Shown: positions 1 through 6,483, counted from the stretch's first letter. The stretch: 16,613 bases of DNA from Desulfuromonadaceae bacterium GWC2_58_13 (GCA_001825565.1 MHXM01000110.1:1-16613), one strand, 5' to 3'. Notes: generated by a model from the letters alone, not told the origin. A program made the numbers and translations.

Positions 1-152
1 TTATCAAGTTTTTCGAATGCCTCTTTAACGCTTCTGCACTCAACAAGCTCCACCTCGCGTTGTTTTTCATCCCTGTATCGTGCAACGGTATCCCGGCAGG
101 TAGCAAGATCCTGGTCATTATCCTCCACAATCAGCAGTCGGAACGCGCTCAT
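1..152 (-). CDS. Response regulator receiver-domain protein, N-terminal 50 residues only (cut by window edge)
   Basis: Reading leftward from ATG at 152, the frame stays open to the window edge and begins MSAFRLLIVEDNDQDLATC. A hydrophobic first strand followed by the acidic pair E10-D11 is the usual start of a CheY-like receiver domain; the phosphoacceptor Asp would lie beyond the edge, so the assignment rests on the first strand and acidic pocket. The start is one base after the stop of the preceding ATPase/kinase gene, with a GGAG about 10 nt upstream inside that gene, so the two are probably translationally coupled. The natural partner is the histidine-kinase-like C-terminus of that neighbour. 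Output domain unknown: it could be a stand-alone receiver, or carry a DNA-binding or effector domain. Confidence 0.72.
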   Translation of the reverse strand, partial: MSAFRLLIVEDNDQDLATCRDTVARYRDEKQREVELVECRSVKEAFEKLD

Positions 153-153
153 T

Positions 154-2316
154 TCATTCACTCTCCGTTTTCGGCTGCAGCCTGAACCATGCTCCCTGCT
201 CAGACTCAAAGGCTTTCAATTCAAGACCGTTTCGCGTCGCGGCCTCTCCGGCGATAGCCAGTCCCAGTCCGGTGCCGGACGGTTTGGTGGAAAACTGGGG
301 TTCAAAGATCACTTCACTGGCGATCAGATCCGGCTCAATGCCCGGCCCGGTATCGCGATAATCGACGTGAAGCAGAGAATCACCATCAGTCACCACCTCA
401 ATAGTGATTTCCCGCCTCGGAACCTTCTTCTCGTTCATCCAGTAGATACTGTTGTCAACGAGGTTCGTGAAGATTGCATAGATGTCCTGCTGCCAGGATG
501 AAAACCGGAAATCGTCGGGGCCTTCGACTTTCGCCACCACATGATGTGTCTTCATCTCCTCGTCGAAAACAGACAGAGAGTTCCGGATGGTTTTCTTCAG
601 GTCCAGCGGCTTTCTGGCGGTGCGCTTCCCTGCGGCGAGAGGGTCAAGTCTGCTGAAAAGTTTTACAAAAAACTCTGCGTTCTGGCCGACACCCTCGGCA
701 ATCGGCATGAAGGTTTCAAGTTTTCCGGCATCCCCTGTTTTCAGGAACGAGTCGTACCAGTAGCGCAGGTTGGGTATCTGGTTCCTGAAGTAATTCAGCG
801 GCCGTCTGCCTTCATGCAGGATGACGTTGATGATTTTCCCGAGGGTCGCCTGCCCCTGGTAAATAGCAACGGTCTGGCGGATCTCATCGGCCACCTTATT
901 CTTGTCCTCGGCATCCCGGCTGATGATCTCGATGATTTCATCAGCCGTCTTCCGGTCAACCCCCCCTCTGGTGAGCTTCGACCTGATGTCTTTTTTCAGG
1001 GCATCAAACGAAAACAGTCGTTCAAGTTCCCTCTCCACCTTGAGCACGGGTCTGCTCAGTCCGGCCTTCTTCCTGTAGTCGAAGCGTCGCTCTTCCAGTT
1101 TGGCGATCACCGCCTTGGTGATCTCCTTCAGCCGGGTAAAAGCCGTATTCTCACGGAGTCCGTCCCGGGCGCTCTTTTCCACCAGGCCGGACAGCTCGTC
1201 CGACTGAATCTGCACATAGCCGATAGCCTGGTTGCTGCCTATCCGGAGCGAAGGATTCTGGACACGCTGCTCATTGAGTTTCAGCCAGTCAAAGTCCGCA
1301 TCACCCAGTGGCCGGATACGGAATCCGTTCCGGTAGACACCAATGCCGTTATATTCATTCAGAAGCTGCCTGGCCTGAAGCTTACCGACATAATTACCCG
1401 ATTCATCTTTGAGGCCGCGGTCAATCAGGGATTCAATGGCTTCCTTCTCGCGGTCATACACCCGGATGTCGAAAACCAGCTCCCCGCAACCAGTCGGTCC
1501 ACCGGCATCGAACCGGATTTTCTCCTCCGTAGTGTTGCGGGCTTTCTGCAGTGAGTATGTCAGGGCACCTTTCCCGTCGGCACTGATTCTGCCGGTGATC
1601 CGGTAGTCAAACAGATCGAAGATCGGATAGGGCTGGATTGTTTCGGTGACGTCCTGGACATCAGGAAAGCCGTCAACCTCTAGACTGATGCGGAACTCGT
1701 CGTCTTTTAATTCGTCGTTGATGGCCGCGCTCACCGGAGAAATCAGCTTTTTCAGTTCGAAGCGGAGCTTGTCGAACTGCTTCTGGTTCCACTCTCCGAG
1801 AAGCTCGCCGCCACCGGTCATGGTCAGCCGGGTTCCTGAAGGCTCTGACACCTCAGCCGTTTCAATAAGTATCTCCACGTCATCCAGGTACGTGGCGACC
1901 TCAAAGGTGTTCCACTCGACCAGGAGCGTGGTTTTCTCACCTTCGGGGGTGACCGTTTCGAGCAACAGGTCGGTGCCGAGAATGGACGCGGCATAGCGGC
2001 CAACCCCCTTGCGGCCCTGCATGATCCTGCCGGAAGGGCTTTGCTGCCTGTCCAGTTTGTCCTGGGTAGAAGGCACCATCCATTTGTGGATGACGGTATC
2101 CCGTGACATACCGTGACCATGATCGGTGATGACGATGGAATAGCCACTGCGGTCAGGTTGTGCCCGGAACTCGATATTCACATCCGGCGAATCGGCGTCA
2201 TAGGCGTTCTTCACCAGTTCCACGACCGCTGCATAGCAGTCCTGAATCAGGTCCCGGCCGATGGTCAGGATATGGCGACCGGCCGGTCGTATCTTGTAGG
2301 TTCCGCTTGAGCTCAC
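154..2316 (-). CDS. Dual GHKL ATPase: Hsp90/MutL-like N-terminus plus histidine-kinase-like C-terminus
   Basis: The 720-residue protein carries two complete GHKL ATP-binding folds. The first has an N-box (ELVKNAYDAD, 33-42), DHGHGM (65-70) and GRKGVGRYA (101-109), as in Hsp90/MutL/MORC-type ATPases. A middle region follows, with the motif IGVYRNGFRIRPLG (325-338) and a helical, charged stretch (about 390-490). A HisKA-like helix has HEGRRPL, with His501 where kinases have their phosphoacceptor (HELRxPL). The C-terminal catalytic domain has an N-box around NLVDN (618-622), DTGPGI (655-660), FEPQFST (671-677) and GTGLGLA (681-687). No membrane segment is seen, so it is probably cytoplasmic. The start is GTG, overlapping the methyltransferase stop as GTGA, and an AAGGAGGT lies just upstream. 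It probably senses a nucleic-acid or phage signal and phosphorylates the following receiver; that role is inferred. Confidence 0.85.
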   Translation of the reverse strand: MSSSGTYKIRPAGRHILTIGRDLIQDCYAAVVELVKNAYDADSPDVNIEFRAQPDRSGYSIVITDHGHGMSRDTVIHKWMVPSTQDKLDRQQSPSGRIMQGRKGVGRYAASILGTDLLLETVTPEGEKTTLLVEWNTFEVATYLDDVEILIETAEVSEPSGTRLTMTGGGELLGEWNQKQFDKLRFELKKLISPVSAAINDELKDDEFRISLEVDGFPDVQDVTETIQPYPIFDLFDYRITGRISADGKGALTYSLQKARNTTEEKIRFDAGGPTGCGELVFDIRVYDREKEAIESLIDRGLKDESGNYVGKLQARQLLNEYNGIGVYRNGFRIRPLGDADFDWLKLNEQRVQNPSLRIGSNQAIGYVQIQSDELSGLVEKSARDGLRENTAFTRLKEITKAVIAKLEERRFDYRKKAGLSRPVLKVERELERLFSFDALKKDIRSKLTRGGVDRKTADEIIEIISRDAEDKNKVADEIRQTVAIYQGQATLGKIINVILHEGRRPLNYFRNQIPNLRYWYDSFLKTGDAGKLETFMPIAEGVGQNAEFFVKLFSRLDPLAAGKRTARKPLDLKKTIRNSLSVFDEEMKTHHVVAKVEGPDDFRFSSWQQDIYAIFTNLVDNSIYWMNEKKVPRREITIEVVTDGDSLLHVDYRDTGPGIEPDLIASEVIFEPQFSTKPSGTGLGLAIAGEAATRNGLELKAFESEQGAWFRLQPKTESE

Positions 2317-3575
2317 AACCAGACCTCCTTCAGCTTTTCAGCGATTTTCCGGGCCAACAGAACAGGCACCGCATTGCCGATCTGACGAAAGGCAGGAGTA
2401 CGTCCCGGAACACCGTTACCACTCTCAAAGTAATAATCATCGGGAAATGTCTGCAGCCGCGCCGCCTCCCTGGGGGTGATCGAGCGGTTCTGCTTCATGT
2501 CCGGATGAATGTAGTAATGCCCGTCCTTGGCGATGTGCGCGACCACGGTGTGGGAAAATGGCAGATCGGAAGCGACTACCTTGAATCGGTCCAGGAACGA
2601 GTCCCGGTGCCGGTGCGTCTTCAGCCGGTCCGGCAGCGCGTTGTAATCGAGTCTGGTCTTTTCCCTGTTCCATAGGTCGACCACGATTCGGTATATCTCC
2701 AGATCCTGCTCGTTATTGGGTCTGGACTGATGCCAGGTAACCGGAAGTTCCTCGTTCCGGACACCGGCTTCAATCTGCCATGTCCCACGATATGTCCTGA
2801 CGCGACAAGGGCCGGTACTACCTTCGCCGGCTCCAATCGCGGGAAGATCGCGGAACACCTCCCGGACCTTTACGCCGGGATTCCACTTGTCCGGCTCCGG
2901 ATAAAATCCGGTGGCCGTGCCCCTTCTTCCGACGAGGATGATCCTTTTCCGGCTCTGCAGTACGCCGTAATCCTCGGCAGACAGGGTCATGTACTCGGTT
3001 TCATACCCGCATTCGAGAAAGAGATCCCTCATCGCGGTGAAATAAAGGCTGCCATCCTCGTCCCTGGCGGAAAGAAGACCGGTCACATTCTCGAAAACGA
3101 AGTATGACGGCTTGTAGCGCTTCAGAAATTCGGCGTAATAGATATACAGGTAGTTCCGCTTGTCGCCCTTCATCCGGTTCCGGTCACGCGACCTGCCCAC
3201 GATGGAATATGCCTGACAGGGTGGGCCGCCGACAATCAGGTCAAGAGCCCGGTTCCCCACCAGGGCGTCCACCTGCCGGAAAATATCCGGAAGTGTATCG
3301 GCACCGATTTCGGCATTGATGACAGATCCAACCACCTGCTCAGGGACGAGTTCATAGAATTCCGGGCGGCTGATGTCTCCGTTCAGATAATCCTCATACA
3401 GCGCGGTGCGCCCGTGTGCCTTCAGCCAGTGATATGCCATGCGTGTACGCAGGGTGAAGCAGGCCGCCTGATCCGATTCGACGTGCGCGACGGGTTCGAA
3501 GCCGGCCCGAATGAACCCTTCTGACAGACCTCCTGCCCCTGAGAACAGGTCAAGAAAATTCAGTTTCCGGTTCAT
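2313..3575 (-). CDS. C5-cytosine DNA methyltransferase (Dcm/HhaI family)
   Basis: This enzyme would transfer a methyl group from S-adenosylmethionine to carbon 5 of cytosine in a specific DNA site. The conserved motifs are in the usual order: motif I DLFSGAGGLSEGF (9-21), motif IV GGPPCQAYS with catalytic Cys120, motif VI ENV (162-164), motif VIII QSRKR (207-211), motif IX around TPREAARLQTFP (367-378) and motif X RQIGNAVP (397-404). The target-recognition region lies between about 215 and 360 and does not reveal the site. At 420 residues it is typical for the family and looks intact. ATG is preceded by GGAGGT at 6 nt spacing, and that ribosome site sits inside an inverted repeat. It heads a coupled operon with the dual GHKL protein. 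No restriction enzyme is visible here. Confidence 0.95.
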   Translation of the reverse strand: MNRKLNFLDLFSGAGGLSEGFIRAGFEPVAHVESDQAACFTLRTRMAYHWLKAHGRTALYEDYLNGDISRPEFYELVPEQVVGSVINAEIGADTLPDIFRQVDALVGNRALDLIVGGPPCQAYSIVGRSRDRNRMKGDKRNYLYIYYAEFLKRYKPSYFVFENVTGLLSARDEDGSLYFTAMRDLFLECGYETEYMTLSAEDYGVLQSRKRIILVGRRGTATGFYPEPDKWNPGVKVREVFRDLPAIGAGEGSTGPCRVRTYRGTWQIEAGVRNEELPVTWHQSRPNNEQDLEIYRIVVDLWNREKTRLDYNALPDRLKTHRHRDSFLDRFKVVASDLPFSHTVVAHIAKDGHYYIHPDMKQNRSITPREAARLQTFPDDYYFESGNGVPGRTPAFRQIGNAVPVLLARKIAEKLKEVWL

Positions 3576-3577
3576 GG

Positions 3578-3614
3578 TGTGACCTCCGTTAATTTGATAC
3601 TTACTGAGGTCACA
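3578..3614 (-). promoter_or_regulatory. Perfect 9-bp inverted repeat covering the methyltransferase ribosome-binding site
   Basis: TGTGACCTC at 3578-3586 and GAGGTCACA at 3606-3614 are exact inverted copies separated by 19 bp. The proximal arm contains the dcm Shine-Dalgarno GGAGGT. In RNA the distal arm would pair with it and hide it; in DNA the dyad could be an operator. It lies in the 109-bp gap between the HTH gene and dcm. Which mode applies is not decidable from sequence. Confidence 0.6.
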
Positions 3615-3684
3615 GACGATCCGACAACAGATGTGGGATAACTAAAGCAAGAGGCAACGATCAGAGAACAAACCCTTCTATTCA

Positions 3685-3900
3685 TCAGACCAATTCCCCT
3701 AACTTCTTTTTCTGCGCACAAAACTGCTCGAACTGCCGCTGCGCCAGCTTCGACGGCACCGTTTTGCCGTTCTCCCAGCGGTTGACCGTGGCGAAGCTCA
3801 CCCCGAGGGCGTGGGCCAGTTCCTCCTGGGAGAGCGCCAGCTGCCGCCGCACCTCCTTGACCGTTGCCGGGAAGTTTTCAGGTTGGCGGATCATGGCCAT
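3685..3900 (-). CDS. Small XRE-family helix-turn-helix protein
   Basis: The 71-residue protein is almost entirely one lambda-repressor-like HTH. Residues 17-50 include LSQEELAHALGVS and the recognition-helix region ATVNRWENGKTVPS, a typical XRE pattern. A basic tail follows (AQKKKLGELV). It probably binds DNA as a dimer and may regulate its own operon or the methyltransferase operon downstream. The chosen ATG at 3900 has GGAG 7 nt upstream; a second in-frame ATG at 3894 overlaps the HEPN stop as ATGA but is too far from that site. It overlaps the 3' end of the HEPN gene by 10 bp, so it is the third gene of the MNT-HEPN operon. A controller (C-protein-like) role is possible but unproven. Confidence 0.85.
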   Translation of the reverse strand: MAMIRQPENFPATVKEVRRQLALSQEELAHALGVSFATVNRWENGKTVPSKLAQRQFEQFCAQKKKLGELV

Positions 3901-4268
3901 TGGACATCTCCAGATAACTGCCCTTCGTGCTTCAGCGCCTTGAGCAGCGGCAGCAGTTCGGGCACATCATCCCGGATGATACTCCACAGGGTGTCGTCGT
4001 CGATGCCCAGGCAGCCCTGAATGAGGCGGTTGCGGGTGGCGATGATCATCCGCCAGGGGATTTCCGGATGGGCGGCGCGGACTTCATCCGGGATATGGGT
4101 GGCGGCTTCGCCGATCAGCTCCAGGTTGCGCAGGGTGGCGTCGTAGGTCAGGCCGCTGGCTACGAAACCGGCCTGGTCAAGCCCGTCGGTGTAGGCGAGC
4201 ACCCTCCCGGCGAAGTCGATCATGTCGTCGAGGTAGAAGCGCCATTCGCGCCGGCTGGCATCAGACAT
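3891..4268 (-). CDS. HEPN/DUF86 family protein (HepT-like) with a degraded catalytic motif
   Basis: This 125-residue all-helical protein matches DUF86/HEPN partners of MNT nucleotidyltransferases: RNLELIGEAATHIP (47-60), PWRMIIATRNRL (71-82) and LGIDDDTLWSIIRDDVPELL (87-106). Known HepT toxins are RNases with an RX4HXY motif, and the Tyr is AMPylated by MntA as neutralisation. Here the motif is R79-NRLI-Q84-G-C86, so both the catalytic His and the modified Tyr are replaced. The ATG at 4268 is chosen because CAGGAG lies about 8 nt upstream and the family alignment begins there; a longer frame upstream runs over the MNT gene. It overlaps the MNT gene by 8 bp. The protein may be an inactive toxin, a structural partner, or use other residues. 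Confidence 0.88.
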   Translation of the reverse strand: MSDASRREWRFYLDDMIDFAGRVLAYTDGLDQAGFVASGLTYDATLRNLELIGEAATHIPDEVRAAHPEIPWRMIIATRNRLIQGCLGIDDDTLWSIIRDDVPELLPLLKALKHEGQLSGDVQWP

Positions 4269-4551
4269 TGACCCGCTCCTGTTCGATGTAGGGGCGCAGC
4301 TCCGGCCGCAGGGCCTTTTCGGTGACCAGGTCGACCGGACAGCCGAGCAGGTCCTCCAGGTAAAACTGCACGCCGAAATAGCGCTTGGAGGTGGCCGGGC
4401 CGTCGAAAGCCACCAGCACATCGACATCGCTGCCGCTGGTCGCCGTATCGCGGGCGGTGGAGCCGAACAGGGCCAGCCGGGTCACGCCAAAACGAGCCTG
4501 CAGCTCCGGCTTGCTGCGGGTCAGCAGTTCAAGGGCACGTTGTCTGTTCAT
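4261..4551 (-). CDS. MNT-type minimal nucleotidyltransferase (MntA-like antitoxin)
   Basis: A 96-residue nucleotidyltransferase domain with the signature LFGSTARDTATSGSDVDVLV. Numbering from the ATG, G30-S31 are followed by D42 and D44 (GSX10DXD), and the third acidic residue is D74 in CPVDLV. In characterised MntA-HepT pairs this enzyme adds AMP to a Tyr of the HEPN toxin. All three carboxylates are present, so it should be active, although its expected target Tyr in the partner is missing. GTG at 4554 immediately precedes the ATG, but GGAGG is 7 nt from the ATG and only 4 nt from the GTG, so ATG is preferred. It is the first gene of a three-gene overlapping operon with an extended -10 promoter about 90 bp upstream. 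Confidence 0.9.
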   Translation of the reverse strand: MNRQRALELLTRSKPELQARFGVTRLALFGSTARDTATSGSDVDVLVAFDGPATSKRYFGVQFYLEDLLGCPVDLVTEKALRPELRPYIEQERVNV

Positions 4552-4638
4552 CACTAAGCCTCCAAAGGCAGTTCATCTTCCGGGCTTTCGCGCACCCGAA
4601 ACCGCTGGGCGCACGTGATCCATTCAAAACTACCCGAC

Positions 4639-4666
4639 AATATAACATCTGCTATGCGGCGTGCAA
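4639..4666 (-). promoter_or_regulatory. Candidate promoter of the MNT-HEPN-HTH operon
   Basis: On the minus strand an extended -10, TGTTATATT (hexamer TATATT, 4639-4644), lies 16 bp downstream of a weak -35-like TTGCAC (4661-4666). It would give a leader of roughly 80 nt before the MNT ATG. The -10 is good and the -35 poor. Confidence 0.5.
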
Positions 4667-5007
4667 CTCAAATTCAAGGGAATTCCGACAGATTTGAAAC
4701 CGCTCCGGTATGTAAGGGCATAACCAAAAACGTGGAGCGACCAACCATCGACATCAACGACCTGCTTGACGGATTCATGAAGAATATCGGCCAGTTTTCC
4801 TTTGATCTCGCCGAACACCAGGATAAAAACCAAGGTTACCCGCAGTGACCCTGACGGGCCAGGAGGCGGGAATCTCCGCCTACGGTCAGGCTCTCCTGCC
4901 CTTCCCTGCGTCGGCTCCCCTCCGCTCGCTGGCGCGGCCATCCCTGGCCGCTTTTCTGACATCAAGTCAGCGCTCGCTTCGCTTCGATTCCCGCCCTCGG
5001 AATATAC
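4667..5007. other. Gene-poor stretch between the accessory operon and ssrA
   Basis: No gene is convincing here. Both strands are open in mirror-image frames: plus-strand 4615-4848, 77 codons, ending EHQDKNQGYPQ, and a minus-strand frame ending at 4630 that includes FGEIKGKLADILHESVKQ. Codon positions do not distinguish them by eye, and neither has a clear ribosome site. It could be a remnant of a gene broken by integration beside ssrA, or noncoding. The right part (4865-4995) is the hairpin-rich repeat described separately. Confidence 0.4.
4865..4995. repeat. 131-bp hairpin-rich element bounded by 10-bp inverted repeats
   Basis: GGCGGGAATC (4865-4874) and GATTCCCGCC (4986-4995) are exact inverted copies. 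Between them lie smaller perfect hairpins, GCGGCCA/TGGCCGC with a TCCC loop and CTGAC/GTCAG with an ATCAA loop; the left end itself can fold as GGCGG/CCGCC. The right end extends to TTCGATTCCCGCC (4983-4995), identical in inverted orientation to the tmRNA T-arm at 5054-5066. It could be a MITE/REP-like repeat, a remnant attachment region or a structured RNA. Copy number elsewhere is unknown. Confidence 0.5.
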
Positions 5008-5039
5008 AAAAGGACGACCCCGAATGGGATCGTCCTTTT
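5008..5039 (-). terminator. Intrinsic terminator of ssrA
   Basis: AAAAGGACGA (5008-5017) and TCGTCCTTTT (5030-5039) form a perfect 10-bp stem, extended inside by CCC/GGG around a GAAT loop. On the minus strand the stem ends in TTTT just downstream of the tmRNA CCA end. It also separates ssrA transcription from the accessory genes. Confidence 0.88.
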
Positions 5040-5043
5040 GAAT

Positions 5044-5400
5044 TGGTGGAGGTGGCGGGAATCGAACCCGCGTCCGAAAATCTTTCACGCAAGGCTTCTA
5101 CATGCTTAGTCTATGTATTGAATTTAACTCGGGACAGCTCCCACAGACAGGATATGCAACGAGCGATTCTGCTTTAATTTCGTCTTGGCGCCACAGACCC
5201 TCACCAAGACTAGCCAGCTAAATTGACGTCTCTGAACCCACGCGGGCGATGAGAGGAGAGACGTGGCAGCAATTAAGCTGCCAGTGCGTAACGAACGTCA
5301 GTGTCGGCGTTTGTATTAGTGCCAGTTTTTTAACGAGGCCCACTGGCGTCCCCGGCATGCCACCTTCGCTTCCAATCCCCGTCGAAACCAGGGCACCCCC
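5044..5400 (-). ncRNA. ssrA: Transfer-messenger RNA (tmRNA), one-piece
   Basis: tmRNA rescues ribosomes stalled on broken mRNAs by acting first as tRNA-Ala and then as a short message that adds a degradation tag. The 5' end GGGGGTG (5400-5394) pairs with CACCTCC just before the ACCA 3' end (one G-U pair), giving the 7-bp acceptor stem. GGTTTCGACGGGG near the 5' end and the T-arm GCGGGTTCGATTCCCGC near the 3' end are family hallmarks. The CCA is encoded at 5046-5044. The length is about 357 nt, in the usual range for one-piece tmRNA. It follows smpB on the same strand by about 110 bp, as its protein partner. The 3' end is a frequent integration site for islands. No clear promoter was recognised between smpB and ssrA. 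Confidence 0.96.
5273..5308 (-). other. tmRNA tag-peptide reading frame (ADTDVRYALAA-stop)
   Basis: Within ssrA, GCC at 5308-5306 starts an 11-codon frame ending in TAA, encoding ADTDVRYALAA. The YALAA end matches the hydrophobic, protease-recognised end of known tags. The stop lies in a small GGCAGC/GCTGCC hairpin, as in other tmRNAs. The resume codon is inferred from the usual Ala start; an upstream in-frame GGC would give a longer tag but is less likely. Confidence 0.8.
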
Positions 5401-5509
5401 ATGTAAATGAGTTGTTGTCGAAATATGACCAGTAAATGGATGGAACCGATCATCTTTATTTCTTGATCATTATGACACAGGCCGTGGGGAAAGCCAAGCT
5501 TCCTTTCGG

Positions 5510-5965
5510 CTACCGGCCGTGATCGCGAATGGCCCGGGCTGTTTCCCGATTGTGTTGTTTTTCTTTAAGAGTTTCGCGCTTGTCGTGCAGCTTCTTGCCG
5601 CGACCGACGCCAATCTCGATCTTGACCCGGCTCTCCTTGAAGTAGATCTTGGTCGGGACCAGCGACAGGCCTCGCTCCTCGACCTTTCTGGTCATCTTGT
5701 CGATCTCTTCGCGATGCAGCAGGAGTTTGCGCACCCGGGTGGGATCGTGGTTCTCGCGGTTGCCCTGCTCGTAGGGGCTGATGTTCATGTTGTTGATGAA
5801 CACCTCGTTGTCCTTGATGCGACAGAACGATTCCTTGAGATTGACCTTGCCGAGCCGGAGCGACTTGACTTCGGTGCCGGTCAGCACCAACCCCGCCTCG
5901 AACACCTCGTCGATGAAGTACTCATGATAGGCTTTTTTGTTACTGGCGATAATCTTGATGCCCAT
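5510..5965 (-). CDS. smpB: SsrA-binding protein SmpB
   Basis: SmpB binds the tRNA-like domain of tmRNA and places it in the A site of stalled ribosomes in trans-translation. The 151-residue protein has the family core: IIASNKKAYHEYFIDEVFEA near the N-terminus, GLVLTGTEVKSLR (25-37), and NEVFINNMNISPYEQGN in the middle. The basic C-terminal tail KKLHDKRETLKEKQHNRE is the part that probes the empty mRNA channel. Length is normal for the family and no key residue is missing. It starts 6 bp after the rseC stop, so the two are one transcript from the promoter at 6455-6483, and ssrA follows downstream on the same strand. The ribosome site is weak (GAAG or a more distant GGAG). Confidence 0.98.
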   Translation of the reverse strand: MGIKIIASNKKAYHEYFIDEVFEAGLVLTGTEVKSLRLGKVNLKESFCRIKDNEVFINNMNISPYEQGNRENHDPTRVRKLLLHREEIDKMTRKVEERGLSLVPTKIYFKESRVKIEIGVGRGKKLHDKRETLKEKQHNRETARAIRDHGR

Positions 5966-5971
5966 CAGGCT

Positions 5972-6415
5972 TCACTCTTCTCCGATGATTTCGGTAATGC
6001 GCGGCATGTAGGTTTCGCGCGGAATAGCTCGGCTGCCGACCCGGATGATCACAAACGAGCCGGCCAGAAAGACCGTGCCGATTAAGGCGGCCAGCAGATT
6101 CGGGTCAATCCCGACGTTCACATGGAGGCCGATCAACTCACCGGCTCCCGCACCGAGAATCAGCGCGATCAACGGCACAATATAGAGGATAAAGGACGAC
6201 TGCAGGAAACTGCGGGTCGATGTGACCAGGCGGACCCGGTCGCCGACTTCGGCTCCGAGCGGATTAAATGCCTCGACCACCATCGAGCGGTTGTCGTCAC
6301 CCAGGTGACAAAGTCCGGCAGAGGCGCAGTTTTCACACAGGGTGCTTTTTTTGCAGAGGACCGCAGCCACCGCCTTGCTCTTCAGTTCGACAATGGTGCC
6401 GACTTCTTCGATCAT
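5972..6415 (-). CDS. SoxR-reducing system/RseC family membrane protein
   Basis: The 147-residue protein has the RseC layout: a small N-terminal domain with four cysteines, C21-x5-C27-x2-C30-x5-C36 (LCKKSTLCENCASAGLC), then two membrane segments (about 74-96 and 106-126) and a short cytoplasmic tail. RseC proteins are associated with Rnf-type electron transfer and SoxR reduction in other proteobacteria; the cysteines probably bind a metal or Fe-S cluster. In this lineage its partner is unknown, and no rnf gene is in the window. The ATG at 6415 is preceded by GGAG at 6 nt. A promoter with a perfect -10 lies directly upstream, and smpB follows after 6 bp, an unrelated function that may share only the transcript. 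Confidence 0.88.
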   Translation of the reverse strand: MIEEVGTIVELKSKAVAAVLCKKSTLCENCASAGLCHLGDDNRSMVVEAFNPLGAEVGDRVRLVTSTRSFLQSSFILYIVPLIALILGAGAGELIGLHVNVGIDPNLLAALIGTVFLAGSFVIIRVGSRAIPRETYMPRITEIIGEE

Positions 6416-6454
6416 TCAGCGCTCCGGTCGGGCATCGAGTTGAACAGAGAAGGG

Positions 6455-6483
6455 ATTATACTGGCTGCTCAGTTTTTTTGCAA
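6455..6483 (-). promoter_or_regulatory. Sigma-70-like promoter for rseC-smpB
   Basis: On the minus strand TTGCAA (6478-6483), a 17-bp spacer and a perfect TATAAT (6455-6460) would start RNA near 6448, about 33 nt before the rseC ATG. The -35 lies inside the last codons of the amidohydrolase gene. Confidence 0.7.

Noticed and set aside
541..1554. 337-codon plus-strand frame inside the dual GHKL gene
   Set aside because: Antisense shadow of a motif-complete protein; no family resemblance seen.
4269..4427. Upstream extension of the HEPN gene to 178 residues
   Set aside because: The extension reads over the MNT gene in another frame, is rich in Ser/Pro/Arg, and the ATG at 4268 has a proper ribosome site and matches the family start.
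4615..4848. Plus-strand 77-codon frame
   Set aside because: Some codon positions look plausible, but there is no ribosome site or recognised family, and the opposite strand is equally open; kept only as an unresolved region.
4630..5088. Minus-strand 152-codon frame running from inside ssrA to 4630
   Set aside because: It starts within the tmRNA, crosses its terminator and the repeat element, and ends over the MNT promoter; the segment with protein-like character cannot be told from its mirror frame.
5401..5509. Separate ssrA promoter or smpB terminator in the smpB-ssrA gap
   Set aside because: No hexamer pair or hairpin-plus-T-run stood out; short AGCC/GGCT pairings are too weak to call.
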